Of a stretch of 64,000 bases of DNA, positions 28,048 through 40,790 are shown piece after piece; within the stretch, counting starts at the first letter, position 1, and each line of letters opens with the position of its first letter. A model generated the notes under the pieces. The model made no database searches. It saw nothing but the letters and a program-made list of their open reading frames with translations, and was not told the origin of the DNA. The translations under genes were made by a program, and so were the position numbers. Source of the stretch: Tupaia tana (Eukaryota; Chordata; Mammalia; Scandentia; Tupaiidae); the NCBI GenBank assembly GCA_026018925.1, contig JAKSZU010000032.1, positions 1,612,001 through 1,676,000 on the forward strand, in the 5' to 3' direction.

Positions 28048-29223
28048 GGCGGACAATTTAAACTCAACCCCAACCCTACCCTGACCTTGACGCTAACTCG
28101 AACCGTAACACTGAAACGAAAACTAACAATACCCCTAAACTTACTCCCTCAAACTAAGTTCAAACCTAACCTAACCTGAAGCCTAAATCAAACCATACAC
28201 CTAACCCTGACCCTAGGCGGGCACCTTAAGCTCAACCCCAACCCTAACCTGACCCTCACGCTAACTCCAACCGTAACACTGAACCGAAAATTAACAGTAG
28301 CCCTAAACTTACTCCCTCAAACTAAGTTCAAACCTAACCTAACCTGGAGCCTAACTCAAACCATAGACCTAACCCTAACCCTAGGCGGACACCTTAAGCT
28401 CAACCGCAACCCTAACCTGACCCTGACCCTAACTCCAACTGTAACACTGAACCGAAAACTAACAGTAGCCCTAAACTTACTCCCTCAAACTAAGTTCAAA
28501 CGTAACCTAACCTGAAGCCTAAATCAAACCATACACCTAATCATAACCCTAGGTGGACAATTTAAACTCAACCCCAAACCTACCCTGACCCTGACGCTAA
28601 CTCGAACCATAACACTGAACCGAAAACTAACAATAGCCCTAAACTTACTCCCTCAAACTAAGTTCAAACCTAACCTAACCTGAAGCCTAAATCAAACCAT
28701 ACACCTAACCCTAACCCTAGGCGGACATCTTAAGCTCAACCCCAACCCTAACCTGACCCAGATACTAAATCCAACCGTAACACTGAAGCGAAAACTAACA
28801 GTAGCCCTAAACTTACTCCCTCAAACTAAGTTCAAACCTAACCTAACCTGAAGCCTAACTCAAACCATAGACCTAACCCTAACCCTAGGCGGACACCTTA
28901 AGCTCAACCCCAACCCTAACATGACCCTGACGCTATCTCCAAACGTAACACTGAACCGAAAAATAACAGTAGGCTTGAAGTTACTCCCTCAAACTAAGTT
29001 CAAACCTAACCTAACCTGATGCCTAAATCAAACCATAAACCTAACCCTAAGCCTAGGGGGACACCTTAAGCTCAACCCCAACCCTAACCTGACCCTCAGG
29101 CTAACTCCAAACATAACACTGAACCGAAAACTAACAGTAGCCCTAAACTTACTTCCTCTAACTAAGTTTAAACCTAACCTAACCTGAAGCCTAAATCAAA
29201 CCATACACCTAACCCTAACTCTA

Positions 29224-29385
29224 GGCGGACACCTTAAACTCAACCCCAACCCTACCCTGACGATAACGCGAAACGTAACAGTTAACCGAAAAATAACTTT
29301 AGCCCTAAACTTACTCTCTCAAATTAAGTTCAAACCTCACCTAACCTGAAGCCTAAATCAAACCATACACCTAACCCTAACCCTA
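29224..29385 (+). repeat. 162-bp monomer lacking one hexamer (3 of 5)
   Basis: It has the same deletion with a further change, 'gataacgcgaaac', and 'aaataactttag'. Its exact partner is at 38614, in the other copy of the 10-kb-offset duplication. Confidence 0.9.
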
Positions 29386-31390
29386 GGGGGACACCTTAAG
29401 CTCAACCCCAACCCTAACGTGACCCTCACGCTAGCACCAACCGTAACAGTTAATCGAAAACTAACAGTAGCCCTAAACTTATTCCCGAAAACTAAGTTCA
29501 AACCTAACCTAACCTGAAGCCTAAATCAAACCATACACCTAACCCTGACCCTAGGCGGGCACCTTAAGCTCAACCCCAACCCTAACCTGACCCTCACGCT
29601 AACTCCAACCATAACACTGAACTGAAAATTAACAGTAGCCCTAAACTTACTCCCTCAAACTAAGTTCAAACCTAACCTAACCTGGAGCCTAACTCAAACC
29701 ATAGACCTAACCCTAACCCTAGGCGGACACCTTAAGCTCAACCGCAACCCTAACCTGACCCTGACCCTAACTCCAACTGTAACACTGAACCGAAAACTAA
29801 CAGTAGCCCTAAACTTACTCCCTCAAACTAAGTTCAAACGTAACCTAACCTGAAGCCTAAATCAAACCATACACCTAATCATAACCCTAGGTGGACAATT
29901 TAAACTCAACCCCAACCCTACCCTGACCCTGACGCTAACTCGAACCGTAACACTGAACCGAAAACTAACAATAGCCCTAAACTTACTCCCTCAAACTAAG
30001 TTCAAACCTAACCTAACCTGAAGCCTAAATCAAACCATACACCTAACCCTAACACTAGGCGGACATCTTAAGCTCAACCCCAACCCTACCCTGACCCTCA
30101 CGCTAACTCCAAACATAACACTGAACCGAAAACTAACAGTAGTCCTAAACTTACTCCCTCAAACTAAGTTCAAACCTAACCTAACCTGAAGCCTAACTAA
30201 AACCATAGACCTAACCCTAACCCTAGGCGGACAAATGAAGCTGAACCCCAACCCAAACCTGACCCTGACGCTATCTCCAACCGTAACACTGAACCGAAAA
30301 CTAACAGTAGCCCTAAACTTACTCACACAAACTAAGTTCAAACGTAACCTAACCTGAAGCCTAACTCAAACCGTAGACTTAACCCTAACCCTAAGCGGAC
30401 ACCTTAAGCTCAACTCCAACCCTAACCTGGCCCTCACGCTAACTCCAACCTTAACACTGAACCGAAAACGAACAGTAGCCCTAAACTTACTCACTCAAAC
30501 TAAGTTCAAACGTAACCTAACATGAAGCCTAAATCAAACCATACACCTAACCCTAACCCTAGGCTGACACCTTATGCTCACCCCAACCCTAACCTGACCC
30601 TGACGCTATCTCCAACAGTAACACTGAACCTAAAACTAACAGTAGCCCTAAACTTACTCCCTCAAACTAAGTTCAAACCTAACCTAACCTGAAGTCTAAA
30701 TCAAACCATACACCTAACCCTAACCCTAGGCGGACACCTGAAGCTCAACCCCAACCCGAACCTGACCCTGACGCTAACTCCACCCGTAACATAGAACAGA
30801 AAACTAACAGTAGCACTATACTTACTCCCTCAAACTATGTTCAAACCTAACCTAACCTGAAGCCTAACTCAAACCATAAACCTAACCCTTACCCTAGCGG
30901 ACACCTGAAGCTCAACACCAACCCTAACCTGACCCGTACCCTAACTACTTGCGTAACACTGAACCGAAAACTAAGAGTAGCCCTCAACTTACTCACTCAA
31001 ACTAAGTTCAAACCTAATCTAACCTGAAGCCTAAATCAAACCATAGACCTAACCCTAACCCTTGGGGGACACCTTAAGTTAGACCCCAACCCTAACCTGA
31101 CCCTCACGCTAACTCCAAAAATAACACTGAACCGAAAACTAACAGTAGCCCTAAACTTACTCCCTCAAACTAAGTTCAAACCTATCCTAACCGGAAGCCT
31201 AACTCAAACCATAGACATAACCCTAACCCTAGGCGGACACCTTAAGCTCAACTCCAACCATAACCTGACCCTCACGCTAACTCCAACCGTAACATTTAAC
31301 CGATAAATAACATTAGTCCTGAACTTACTCCCTAAAACTAAGTTCAAACCTAACCTAACTTGAAGCCTAACTCAAACCACAGACCTAACC

Positions 31391-32740
31391 CTAACCCTAG
31401 GCGGACACCTTAAGCTCATCACCAACCCTAACATGACCCTGACGCTACCTCCAACCATAAAACTTAACCGAAAACTAACAGTAGCCCTAAAATTCCTCAC
31501 TCAAACTAAGTTCAAACCTAACGTAACCTGAAGCCTAAATCAAACCATACACCTAACCCTAAACCTAGGCGGACACCTTAAGCTCAACCCCTACCCTAAC
31601 CTGACGATCACGCTATCTCCAACCATAACACTGAACCGAAAACTAACAGTAGCCCTAAACTTACTCCGTCAAACTAAGTTCAAACCTAACCTAACCCGAA
31701 GCCTAAATCAAACCATACACCTAACCCTAACCCTAGGCAGACACCTTAAACTCAACCCGAACCCTACCCTGACCCTGACGCTAACTCGAACCGTAAGAGT
31801 TAACCGAAAAATAGCAGTAGCCCTAAACTTACTCCCTCAAACTAATTTCAAACCTCACTAACCTGAAGCCTAAATCAAACCATACACCTAACCCTAACCC
31901 TTGAGGACACCTTAAGCTCAACCCAAACCCTAACCTGACCCTCAAGTTTACTCCAACCGTAACATTTAACCGAAAACTAACAGTAGCCCTAAACTTACTC
32001 CTGAAAACTAAGTTCAAACCTAATCTAACCTGAAGCCCAAATCAAACCATACACCTAATCCTAACCCTAGGCGAACATCTTAAGCTCAACCCCAACACTA
32101 ACCTGACCCTGACGCTATCTCCAACCGTAACACTGAACCGAAAACTAACAGTAGCCCTAAACTTACTCCCTCAAACTAAGTTCAAACCTAACCTAACCTG
32201 AAGCCTAACTCAAACCATAGACCTAACCCTAACCCTAGGCGGAAACCTGAAGCTCAAACCCAACCCTAACCTGACCCTGACGCTATCACCAACCGTAAAA
32301 CTGAACCGAAAACTAACAGTAGCCCTAAAGTTACTCACTCAAACTAAGTTCAAACGTAACCTAACCTGAAGCCTATCTGAAACCATAGACCTAACCCTAA
32401 CCCTAGGCGGACACCTTAAGCTCAACTCCAACCCTAACGTGACCCTCACGCTAACTCCAACGGTAACACTAAACCAATAACTAACAGTAGCCCTGAACTT
32501 ACTCCCTCAAACTAAGTTCAAACCTAACCTAACCTGAAGACGAACTCAAACCATAGACCTAACCCTAACCCTAGGCGGACACCTTAAGCCAACTCCAACC
32601 CTAACCTGACCCTCACGATACCTCCAACCGTAACACTGAACTGAAAACTAACAGTAGCCCTAAACTGACTCACTCAAACTAAGTTCAAACGTAACCTAAC
32701 CTGAAGCCTAAATCAAACCATACACCTAACCCTAAACCTC
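31391..32740 (+). repeat. Ordinary satellite monomers
   Basis: About eight monomers begin with an a-type (31400, 'gctcatcacc'). They include one with small deletions near 31855 ('cctcactaacc') and 31900 ('cttgaggacacc'), which locally shift the 6-bp phase. The open frame 31829-32017 on the minus strand results from those frame-shifting deletions and is not a gene. No other element was seen. Confidence 0.8.
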
Positions 32741-33580
32741 GGCGGACACCTTAAGCTTAACCCCCACCCTAAACTGACCCCGACCCTAACTCCAACAGTA
32801 ACAGTTAACCGAAAACTAACAGTAGACCTAAACTTTTACCCTCAAACTAAGTTCAAACCAAACCTAACCTGAAGCCTAAATCAAACCATACACCTAACCC
32901 TAACCCTAGGCGGACACCTTAAGCTCAACCCCAACCCTAAACTGACCCTGACCCTAACTCCTTCCGTAACACTGAACAGAAAACTAACAGTAGCCCTCAA
33001 CTTACTCACTCAAACTAAGTTCAAACCTAACCTAACCTGAAGCCTAAATCAAACCATAGTCCTAACCCTAACCCTAGAGGGACACCTTAAGTTCGACCCC
33101 AACCCTAACCTGACCCTCACGCTATCTCCAACAATAACACTGAACCGAAAAGTAACAGTAGCCCTAAACTTACTCCCTCAAACTAAGTTCAATCCTATCC
33201 TAACCGGAAGCCTAACTCACACCATAGACATATCCCTAACCCTAGGCGGACACCTTAAGCTCAACTCCAACCATAACCTGACCCTCATGCTAACTCCAAC
33301 CGTAACACTTAACCGATAAATAACAGTAGTCCTGAACTTACTCCCTCAAACTAAGTTCAGACCTAACCTAACCTGAAGCCAAACTCAAACCACAGACCTA
33401 ACCCTAACCCTAGGCGGACACCTTAAGCTCATCACCAACCCTAACATGACCATGACGCTATCTCCAACCGAAACACTTAACCGAAAACTAACAGTAGCCC
33501 TAAACTTACTCACTCAAACTAAGTTCAAACGTAACCTAACCTGAAGCCTAACTCAACCCATAGACCTAACCCTAACCCTA
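32741..33580 (+). repeat. Five-monomer cassette, occurrence 3
   Basis: Monomers at 32741 ('acctcggcgg'), 32909 ('aactccttcc'), 33077 ('gttcgacccc'), 33245 ('ccgataaataac') and 33413 ('gctcatcacc') reproduce the cassette with more private substitutions than the other two. The second monomer lacks 'gactcagacc' but keeps the 'cttccgtaac' mark. Confidence 0.75.
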
Positions 33581-35428
33581 GGTGGACACCTTAAGCTCAA
33601 CTCCAACCATAACCTGACCCTCACATTAACTCCAACCGTAACACTTAACCGATAAATAACAGTAGCCCTGAACTTACTCCCTCAAACTAACTTCAAACCT
33701 AACCCAAACTGAAGCCTAACTCAAACCATTGACCTAACCCTAAACCTAGGCGGACACCTTATGCTTAACCCCCACCCTAACCTGACCCTGACGCTAACTC
33801 GAACCGTAACAGTTAACCGAAAAATAGCAGTAGCCCTAAACTTAATCCCTCAAAATAAGTTCAAACCTCACCTAACCTGAAGCCTAAATCAAACCATACA
33901 CCTAACCCTAAACCTCGGCGGACACCTTATGCTTAACCCCCACCCTAAACTGACCCTGACCGTAACTCCAACCGTAACAGTTAACTGAAAACTAACAGTA
34001 GACCTAAACTAATACCCTCAAACTAAGTTCAAACCTAACCTAACCTGAAGCCTAAATCAAACCATACACCTAACACTAACCCTAGGCGGACTCCTTAAGC
34101 TCAACCCCAACCCTAACCTGACCCTGACCCTAACTCCTTCCGTAACACTGAACCGAAAACTAACAGAAGCCCTCACCTTACTCACTCAAACTAAGTTCAA
34201 ACCTAACCTAACCGGAAGCCTAACTCAAACCCTAGACATAACCCTAACCCTAGGCGGACACCTTAAGCTCATCACCAACCCTAACATGACCCTGACGATA
34301 TCTCCAACCGTAACACTTAACCGAAAACTAACAGTAGCCCTAAAATTCCTCACTCAAACTAAGTTCAAACCTAACGTAACCTGACGTCTAAATCAAACCA
34401 TACACATAACCCTAACCCAAGGCGGACATCTTAAGCTCAACCCCATCCCTAACCTAACCCTCACGCTAACTCCAACCATAACACTGAACCGAAAACTAAC
34501 AGTAGCCCTAAACTTACTCACTCAAACTAAGTTCAAACGTAACATAACCTGAAGCCTAAATTAAACCATAGACCTAACCCTAACCCTAGGGGGAAACTTT
34601 ATGCTTCACCCCCACCATAACCTGACCCTAACGCTTACTCCAACCGTAACAGTTAACCGAAAACTAACAGTAGCCCTAAACTTACTCCCTCAAACTAAGT
34701 TCAAACCTAACCTAACCTGAAGCCTAAATCAAACCATACAAATAACCCTAATCCTAGGCGGACACCTTAAGCTCATCCCCAACCCTAACCTTAACCTCAC
34801 GCTAACTCCAACCGTAACACTGAACCGAAAACTAACAGTAGCCCTAAACGTACTCCCTCAAACTAAGTTCAAACCTAACCTAACCTGAAGCCTAACTCAA
34901 ACCATAGACCTAACCCTAACCCTTGGAAGACACCTGAAGCTCAACCCCAACCCTAACCTGACCCTGACGCTATCCCCAACCGTAACACTGAACCTAAAAC
35001 TAACAGTAGGCTTAAACTTATTCCCTCAAACTAAGTTCAAACCTAACCTAACCTGAAGCCTAAATCAAACCATAAACCTAACCCTAACCCTAGGGAGACA
35101 CCTTAAGCTCAACCCCAACCCTAACCTGACCCTCACGCTAACTCCAACCATAACACTGAACCGAAAACTAACAGTAGCCCTAAACTTAGTCCCTCTAACT
35201 AAGTTTAAACCTAACCTAACCTGAAGCCTAAATCAAACCATACACCTAACCCTAACCCTAGGCGGATACCTTAAACTGAACCCCGACCCTACCCTGACCC
35301 TGACGCTAACTCGAACCGTAACAGTTAACCGAAAAATAACAGTTGACCTAAACTTACTCCCTCAAACTAAGTTCAAACCTCACCTAACCTGAACCCTAAA
35401 TCAAACCATACAACTAACCCTAACCCTA
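33581..35428 (+). repeat. Ordinary satellite monomers
   Basis: These are eleven monomers of mixed type, including b-like (33749, 'ttatgcttaa'), 'acctcggcgg' (about 33917), a-like (34253, 'gctcatcacc') and 'ggagacacc' types. I recognised no long-range copy with constant offset here, so this looks like an older or more reshuffled stretch. It has no gene or unique DNA. Confidence 0.75.
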
Positions 35429-35590
35429 GACGGACAATTTAAACTCAACCCCAACACTACCCTGACGCTAATGCGAAACGTAACAGTTAACCGAAAAATA
35501 ACTGTAGCCCTAAACTTACTCTCTCAAACTAAGTTCAAACCTCACCTAACCTGAAGCCTAAATCAAACCATACACCTAACCCTAATCCTA
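35429..35590 (+). repeat. 162-bp monomer lacking one hexamer (4 of 5)
   Basis: It has the same deletion with 'gctaatgcgaaac' and starts with 'gacggacaattt'. It lies 10,062 bp downstream of the one at 25367 and opens copy 2 of duplication B. Confidence 0.9.
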
Positions 35591-38500
35591 GGGGGACACC
35601 TTAAGCTCAACCCCAACCCTAACGTGACCCTCACGCTAACACCAACCGTAACAGTTAATCGAAAACTAACAGTAGTCCTAAACTTATTCCTGAAAACTAA
35701 GTTCAAACCTAACCTTACCTGAAGCCTAAATCAAACCATACACCTAACCCTGACCCTAGGCGGGCACCTTAAGCTCAACCCCAACCCTAACCTGACCCTC
35801 ACGCTAACTCCAACCGTAACACTGAACCGAAAATTAACAGTAGCCCTAAACTTACTCCCTCAAACTAAGTTCAAACCTAACCTAACCTGGAGCCTAACTC
35901 AAACCATAGACCTAACCCTAACCCTAGGCGGACACCTTAAGCTCAACCGCAACCCTAACCTGACCCTGACCCTAACTCCAACTGTAACACTGAACCGAAA
36001 ACTAACAGTAGCCCTAAACTTATTCCCTCAAACTAAGTTCAAACATAACCTAACCTGAAGCCTAAATCAAACCATACACCTAATCATAACCCTAGGTGGA
36101 CAATTTAAACTCAACCCCAACCCTACCCTGACCCTGACGCTAACTGGAACCGTAACACTGAACCGAAAACTAACAATAGCCCTAAATTTACTCCCTCAAA
36201 CTAAGTTCAAACCTAACCTAACCTGAAGCCTAAATCAAACCATACACCTAACCCTAACACTAGGCGGACATCTTAAGCTCAACCCCAACCCTAACCTGAC
36301 CCTCACGCTAACTCCAAAGATAACACTGAACCGAAAACTAACAGTAGCCCTAAACTTACTCACACAAACTAAGTTCAAACGTAACCTAACCTGAAGCCTA
36401 ACTCAAACCATAGACTTAACCCTAACCCTAAATGGACACCTTAAGCTCAACCCCAACCCTAACCTGACCCTGACGCTATCTCCAACCGTAACACTGAACC
36501 GAAAACTAACAGTAGCCCTAAACTTACTCCCTCAAACTAAGTTCAAACCTAACCTAACCTGAAGACTAACTCAAACGATAAACCTAACCTTAACCCTAGG
36601 GGGACACCTTAAGCTCAACCCCAACCCTAACCTGACCCTCACGCTAACTCCAAACATAACACTGAACCGAAAACTAACAGTAGCCCTAAACTTACTCCCT
36701 CAAACTAAGTTCAAACCTAACCTAACCTGAAGCCTAAATCAAACCATACACCTGAACCTAACCCTAGGCGGACACCTTAAACTCAACCCCAACACTAACC
36801 TGACCCTGACGCTAACTCGAACCGTAACAGTTAAACAAAAACTAACAATAGCCCTAAACTTACTCTGTCAAACTAAGTCCAAACCTAACCTAACCTGAAG
36901 CCTAAATCAAACCATACACTTAACCCTAACCCTAGGGTGACACCTTAAGCTCAACCCCAACCCTAACCTTACCCTCACGCTAACTCCAACCTTAACACTG
37001 AACCGAAAACTAACAGTAGTCCTAAACTTACTCCCTCAAACTAAGTTCAAACCTAACCTAACCTGAAGCCTAACTCAAACCATAGACCTAACCCTAACCC
37101 TAGGCAGACACCTGAAGCTCAACCCCAACCCAAACCTGACCCTGACGCTATCTCCAACCATAACACTGAACCGAAAACTAACAGTAGCCTTAAACTTACT
37201 CACACAAACTAAGTTCAAACGTAACCTAACCTGAAGCCTAACTCAAACCATAGACCTAACCCTAACCCTAGGCGGAAACCTTAAGCTCAACCGCAACCCT
37301 AACCTGACCCTGACCCTAACTCCAACCGTAACACTGAATCGAAAACTAACAGTGGCCCTAAACTTACTCACGCAAACTAAGTTCAAAGGTAACCGAACCT
37401 GAAGCCTTAATCAAACCATAGACCTAACCCTAACCCTAGGCGGACACCTTATGCTTAACCCCCAACCTAACCTGACCCTGACCCTAACTCCATCCGTAAC
37501 ACTGAATCGAAAACTAACAGTAGACTTAAACTTACTCCCTCAAACTAAGTTCAAACCTAACCTAACCTGAAGCCTAAATCAAACCATAAACCTAACCCTA
37601 ACCCTAGGCGAACATCTTAAGCTCAACCACAACACTAACCCGACCCTGACACTAACTCCAACCATAACACTGAACCGAAAATTAACAGTAGCCCTAAACT
37701 TACTCCCTCAAACTAAGTTCAAACCTAACCTAACCTGGAGCCTAACTCAACCATAGACCTAACTATAACCCTAGGCGGACACCTGAAGCTCAACCCCAAC
37801 ACTAACCTGACCCTGACGCTATCTACAACCGTAACACTGAACCGAAAACTACCAGTAGCCCTAAACTTACTCCCTCAAACTAAGTTCAAACCTAACATAA
37901 CCTGAAGCCTAACTCAAACCATAGACCTAACCCTAACCCTAGGCAGACACCTTAAGCTCAACCCCAACCCTAACCTGACCCTGACCCTAACTCCAACCGT
38001 AACACTGAACCGAAAACTAACAGTAGCCCTAAACTTACTCCCTCAAACTAAGTTCAAACGTAACCTAACCTGAAGCCTAAATCAAACCATACACCTAATC
38101 ATAACACTAGGCGGACAATTTAAACTCAACCCCAACCCTACCCTGACCTTGACGCTAACTCGAACCGTAACACTGAAACGAAAACTAACAATAGCCCTAA
38201 ACTTACTCCCTCAAACTAAGTTCAAACCTAACCTAACCTGAAGCCTAACTCAAACCATAGACCTAACCCTAACCCTAGGCGGACACCTTAAGCTCAACCC
38301 CAACCCTAACCTGACCCTGACGCTATCTCCAAACGTAACACTGAACCGAAAAATAACAGTAGGCTTGAAGTTACTCCCTCAAACTAAGTTCAAACCTAAC
38401 CAAACCTGATGCCTAAATCAAACCATAAACCTAACCCTAACCCTAGGGGGACACCTTAAGCTCAACCCCAACCCTAACCTGACCCTCAGGCTAACTCCAA

Positions 38501-38613
38501 ACATAACACTGAACCGAAAACTAACAGTAGCCCTAAACTTACTCCCTCTAACTAAGTTTAAACCTAACCTAACCTGAAGCCTAAATCAAACCATACACCT
38601 AACCCTAACCCTA

Positions 38614-38775
38614 GGCGGACACCTTAAACTCAACCCCAACCCTACCCTGACGATAACGCGAAACGTAACAGTTAACCGAAAAATAACTTTAGCCCTAAAC
38701 TTACTCTCTCAAACTAAGTTCAAACCTCACCTAACCTGAAGCCTAAATCAAACCATACACCTAACCCTAACCCTA
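38614..38775 (+). repeat. 162-bp monomer lacking one hexamer (5 of 5)
   Basis: It is the partner of 29224 at an offset of 9,390 bp, sharing 'gataacgcgaaac' and 'aaataactttag'. Confidence 0.9.
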
Positions 38776-40790
38776 GGGGGACACCTTAAGCTCAACCCCA
38801 ACCCTAACGTGACCCTCACGCTAGCACCAACCGTAACAGTTAATCGAAAACTAACAGTAGCCCTAAACTTATTCCAGAAAACTAAGTTCAAACCTAACCT
38901 AACCTGAAGCCTAAATCAAACCATACACCTAACCTTGACCCTAGGCGGGCACCTTAAGCTCAACCCCAACCCTAACCTGACCCTCACGCTAACTCCAACC
39001 GTAACACTGAACCGAAAATTAAGAGTAGCCCTAAACTTACTCCCTCAAACTAAGTTCAAACCTAACCTAACCTGGAGCCTAACTCAAACCATAGACCTAA
39101 CCCTAACCCTAGGCGGACACCTTAAGCTCAACCGCAACCCTAACCTGACCCTGACCCTAACTCCAACTGTAACACTGAACCGAAAACTAACAGTAGCCCT
39201 AAACTTACTCCCTCAAACTAAGTTCAAACGTAACCTAACCTGAAGCCTAAATCAAACCATACACCTAATCATAACCCTAGGTGGACAATTTAAACTCAAC
39301 CCCAACCCTAACCTGACCCTGACGCTAACTCGAACCATAACACTGAACCGAAAACTAACAATAGCCCTAAACTTACTCCCTCAAACTAAGTTCAAACCTA
39401 ACCTAACCTGAAGCCTAAATCAAACCATACACCTAACCCTAACACTAGGCGGACATCTTAAACTCAACGCTAACCCTAACCTGACCCTCACGCTAACTCC
39501 AAACATAACACTGAACCGAAAACTAACAGTTGCCCTAAACTTACTCACACAAACTAAGTTCAAACATAACCTAACCTGAAGCCTAACTCAAACCATAGAC
39601 TTAACCCTAACCCTAAGCCGACACCTTAAGCTCAACCCCAACCCTAACCTGACCCTGACGCTATCTCCAAATGTAACACTGAACCGAAAACTAACAGTAG
39701 CCCTAAACTTACTCCCTCAAACTAAGTTCAAACCTAACCTAACCTGAAGACTAACTCAAATCATAGACCTAACCCTAACCCTAGGCGGACACCTGAAGCT
39801 AAACCCCAACCCTAACCTGACCCTGAAGTTATCTCCAACCGTAACACTGAACCGAAAACTAAGAGTAGGCTTAAACTTACTCCCTCAAACTAAGTTCAAA
39901 CCTAACCTAACCTGAAGCCTAAATCAAACCATACACCTAATCATAACCCTAGGTGGACAATTTAAACTCAACCCCAACCCTACCCTGACCCTGACGCTAA
40001 CTCGAACCGTAACACTGAACCGAAAACTAACAATAGCCCTAAACTTACTCCCTCAAACTAAGTTCAAACCTAACCTAACCTGAAGCCTAAATCAAACCAT
40101 ACACCTAACCCTTACACTAGGCGGACATCTTAGCTCAACCCCAACCCTAACCTGACCCTCACGCTAACTCCAAACATAACACTGAACCGAAAACTAACAG
40201 TAGTCCTAAACTTACTCCCTCAAACTAAGTTCAAACCTAACCTAACCTGAAGCCTAACTAAAACCATAGACCTAACCCTAACCCTAGGCGGACAAATGAA
40301 GCTGAACCCCAACCCAAACCTGACCCTGACGCTATCTCCAACCGTAACACTGAACCGAAAACTAACAGTAGCCCTAAACTTACTCACACAAACTAAGTTC
40401 AAACGTAACCTAACCTGAAGCCTAACTCAAACCGTAGACTTAACCCTAACCCTAAGCGGACACCTTAAGCTCAACTCCAACCCTAACCTGGACCTCACGC
40501 TAACTCCAAACTTAACACTGAACCAAAAAAGAACAGTAGCCCTAAACTAACTCACTCAAACTAAGTTCAAACGTAACCTAACATGAAGCCTAAATCAAAC
40601 CATACACCTAACCCTAAACCTAGGCGGACACCTTATACTTAACCCCCACCCTAACCTGACCCTGACCGTAACTCCAACCGTAACAGTTAACCGAAAACTA
40701 ACAGTAGCCCTAAACTTACTCCCTCAAACTAAGTTCAAACCTAACCTAACCTGAAGTCTAAATCAAACCATACACCTAACCCTAACCCTA

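Larger units (their letters stand above)
25367..31390 (+). repeat. Segmental duplication B, copy 1 (about 6.0 kb)
   Basis: This block aligns with 35429-41450. Landmark offsets change only by whole monomers: 10,062 bp (25367 to 26369), 9,894 bp (26705 to 27377), 10,062 bp again (27712 to 28048), 9,390 bp (28888 to 30058) and 10,061 bp (30226 to 30394, later 10,062). Each jump is one or four monomers gained or lost in one copy. The minus-strand open frame 30159-30341 recurs at 40220-40402 with the same 60-residue translation, confirming the relationship; I do not regard it as a gene. Confidence 0.85.

Noticed and set aside
30159-30341. Minus-strand open frame of 60 codons, identical at 40220-40402
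   Set aside because: Both are the same pair of monomers in duplication B. The low-complexity alternating composition and lack of any upstream signal indicate a chance frame.
31829-32017. Minus-strand open frame of 62 codons
   Set aside because: It arises where small deletions shift the 6-bp phase in two monomers; there is no support for coding.
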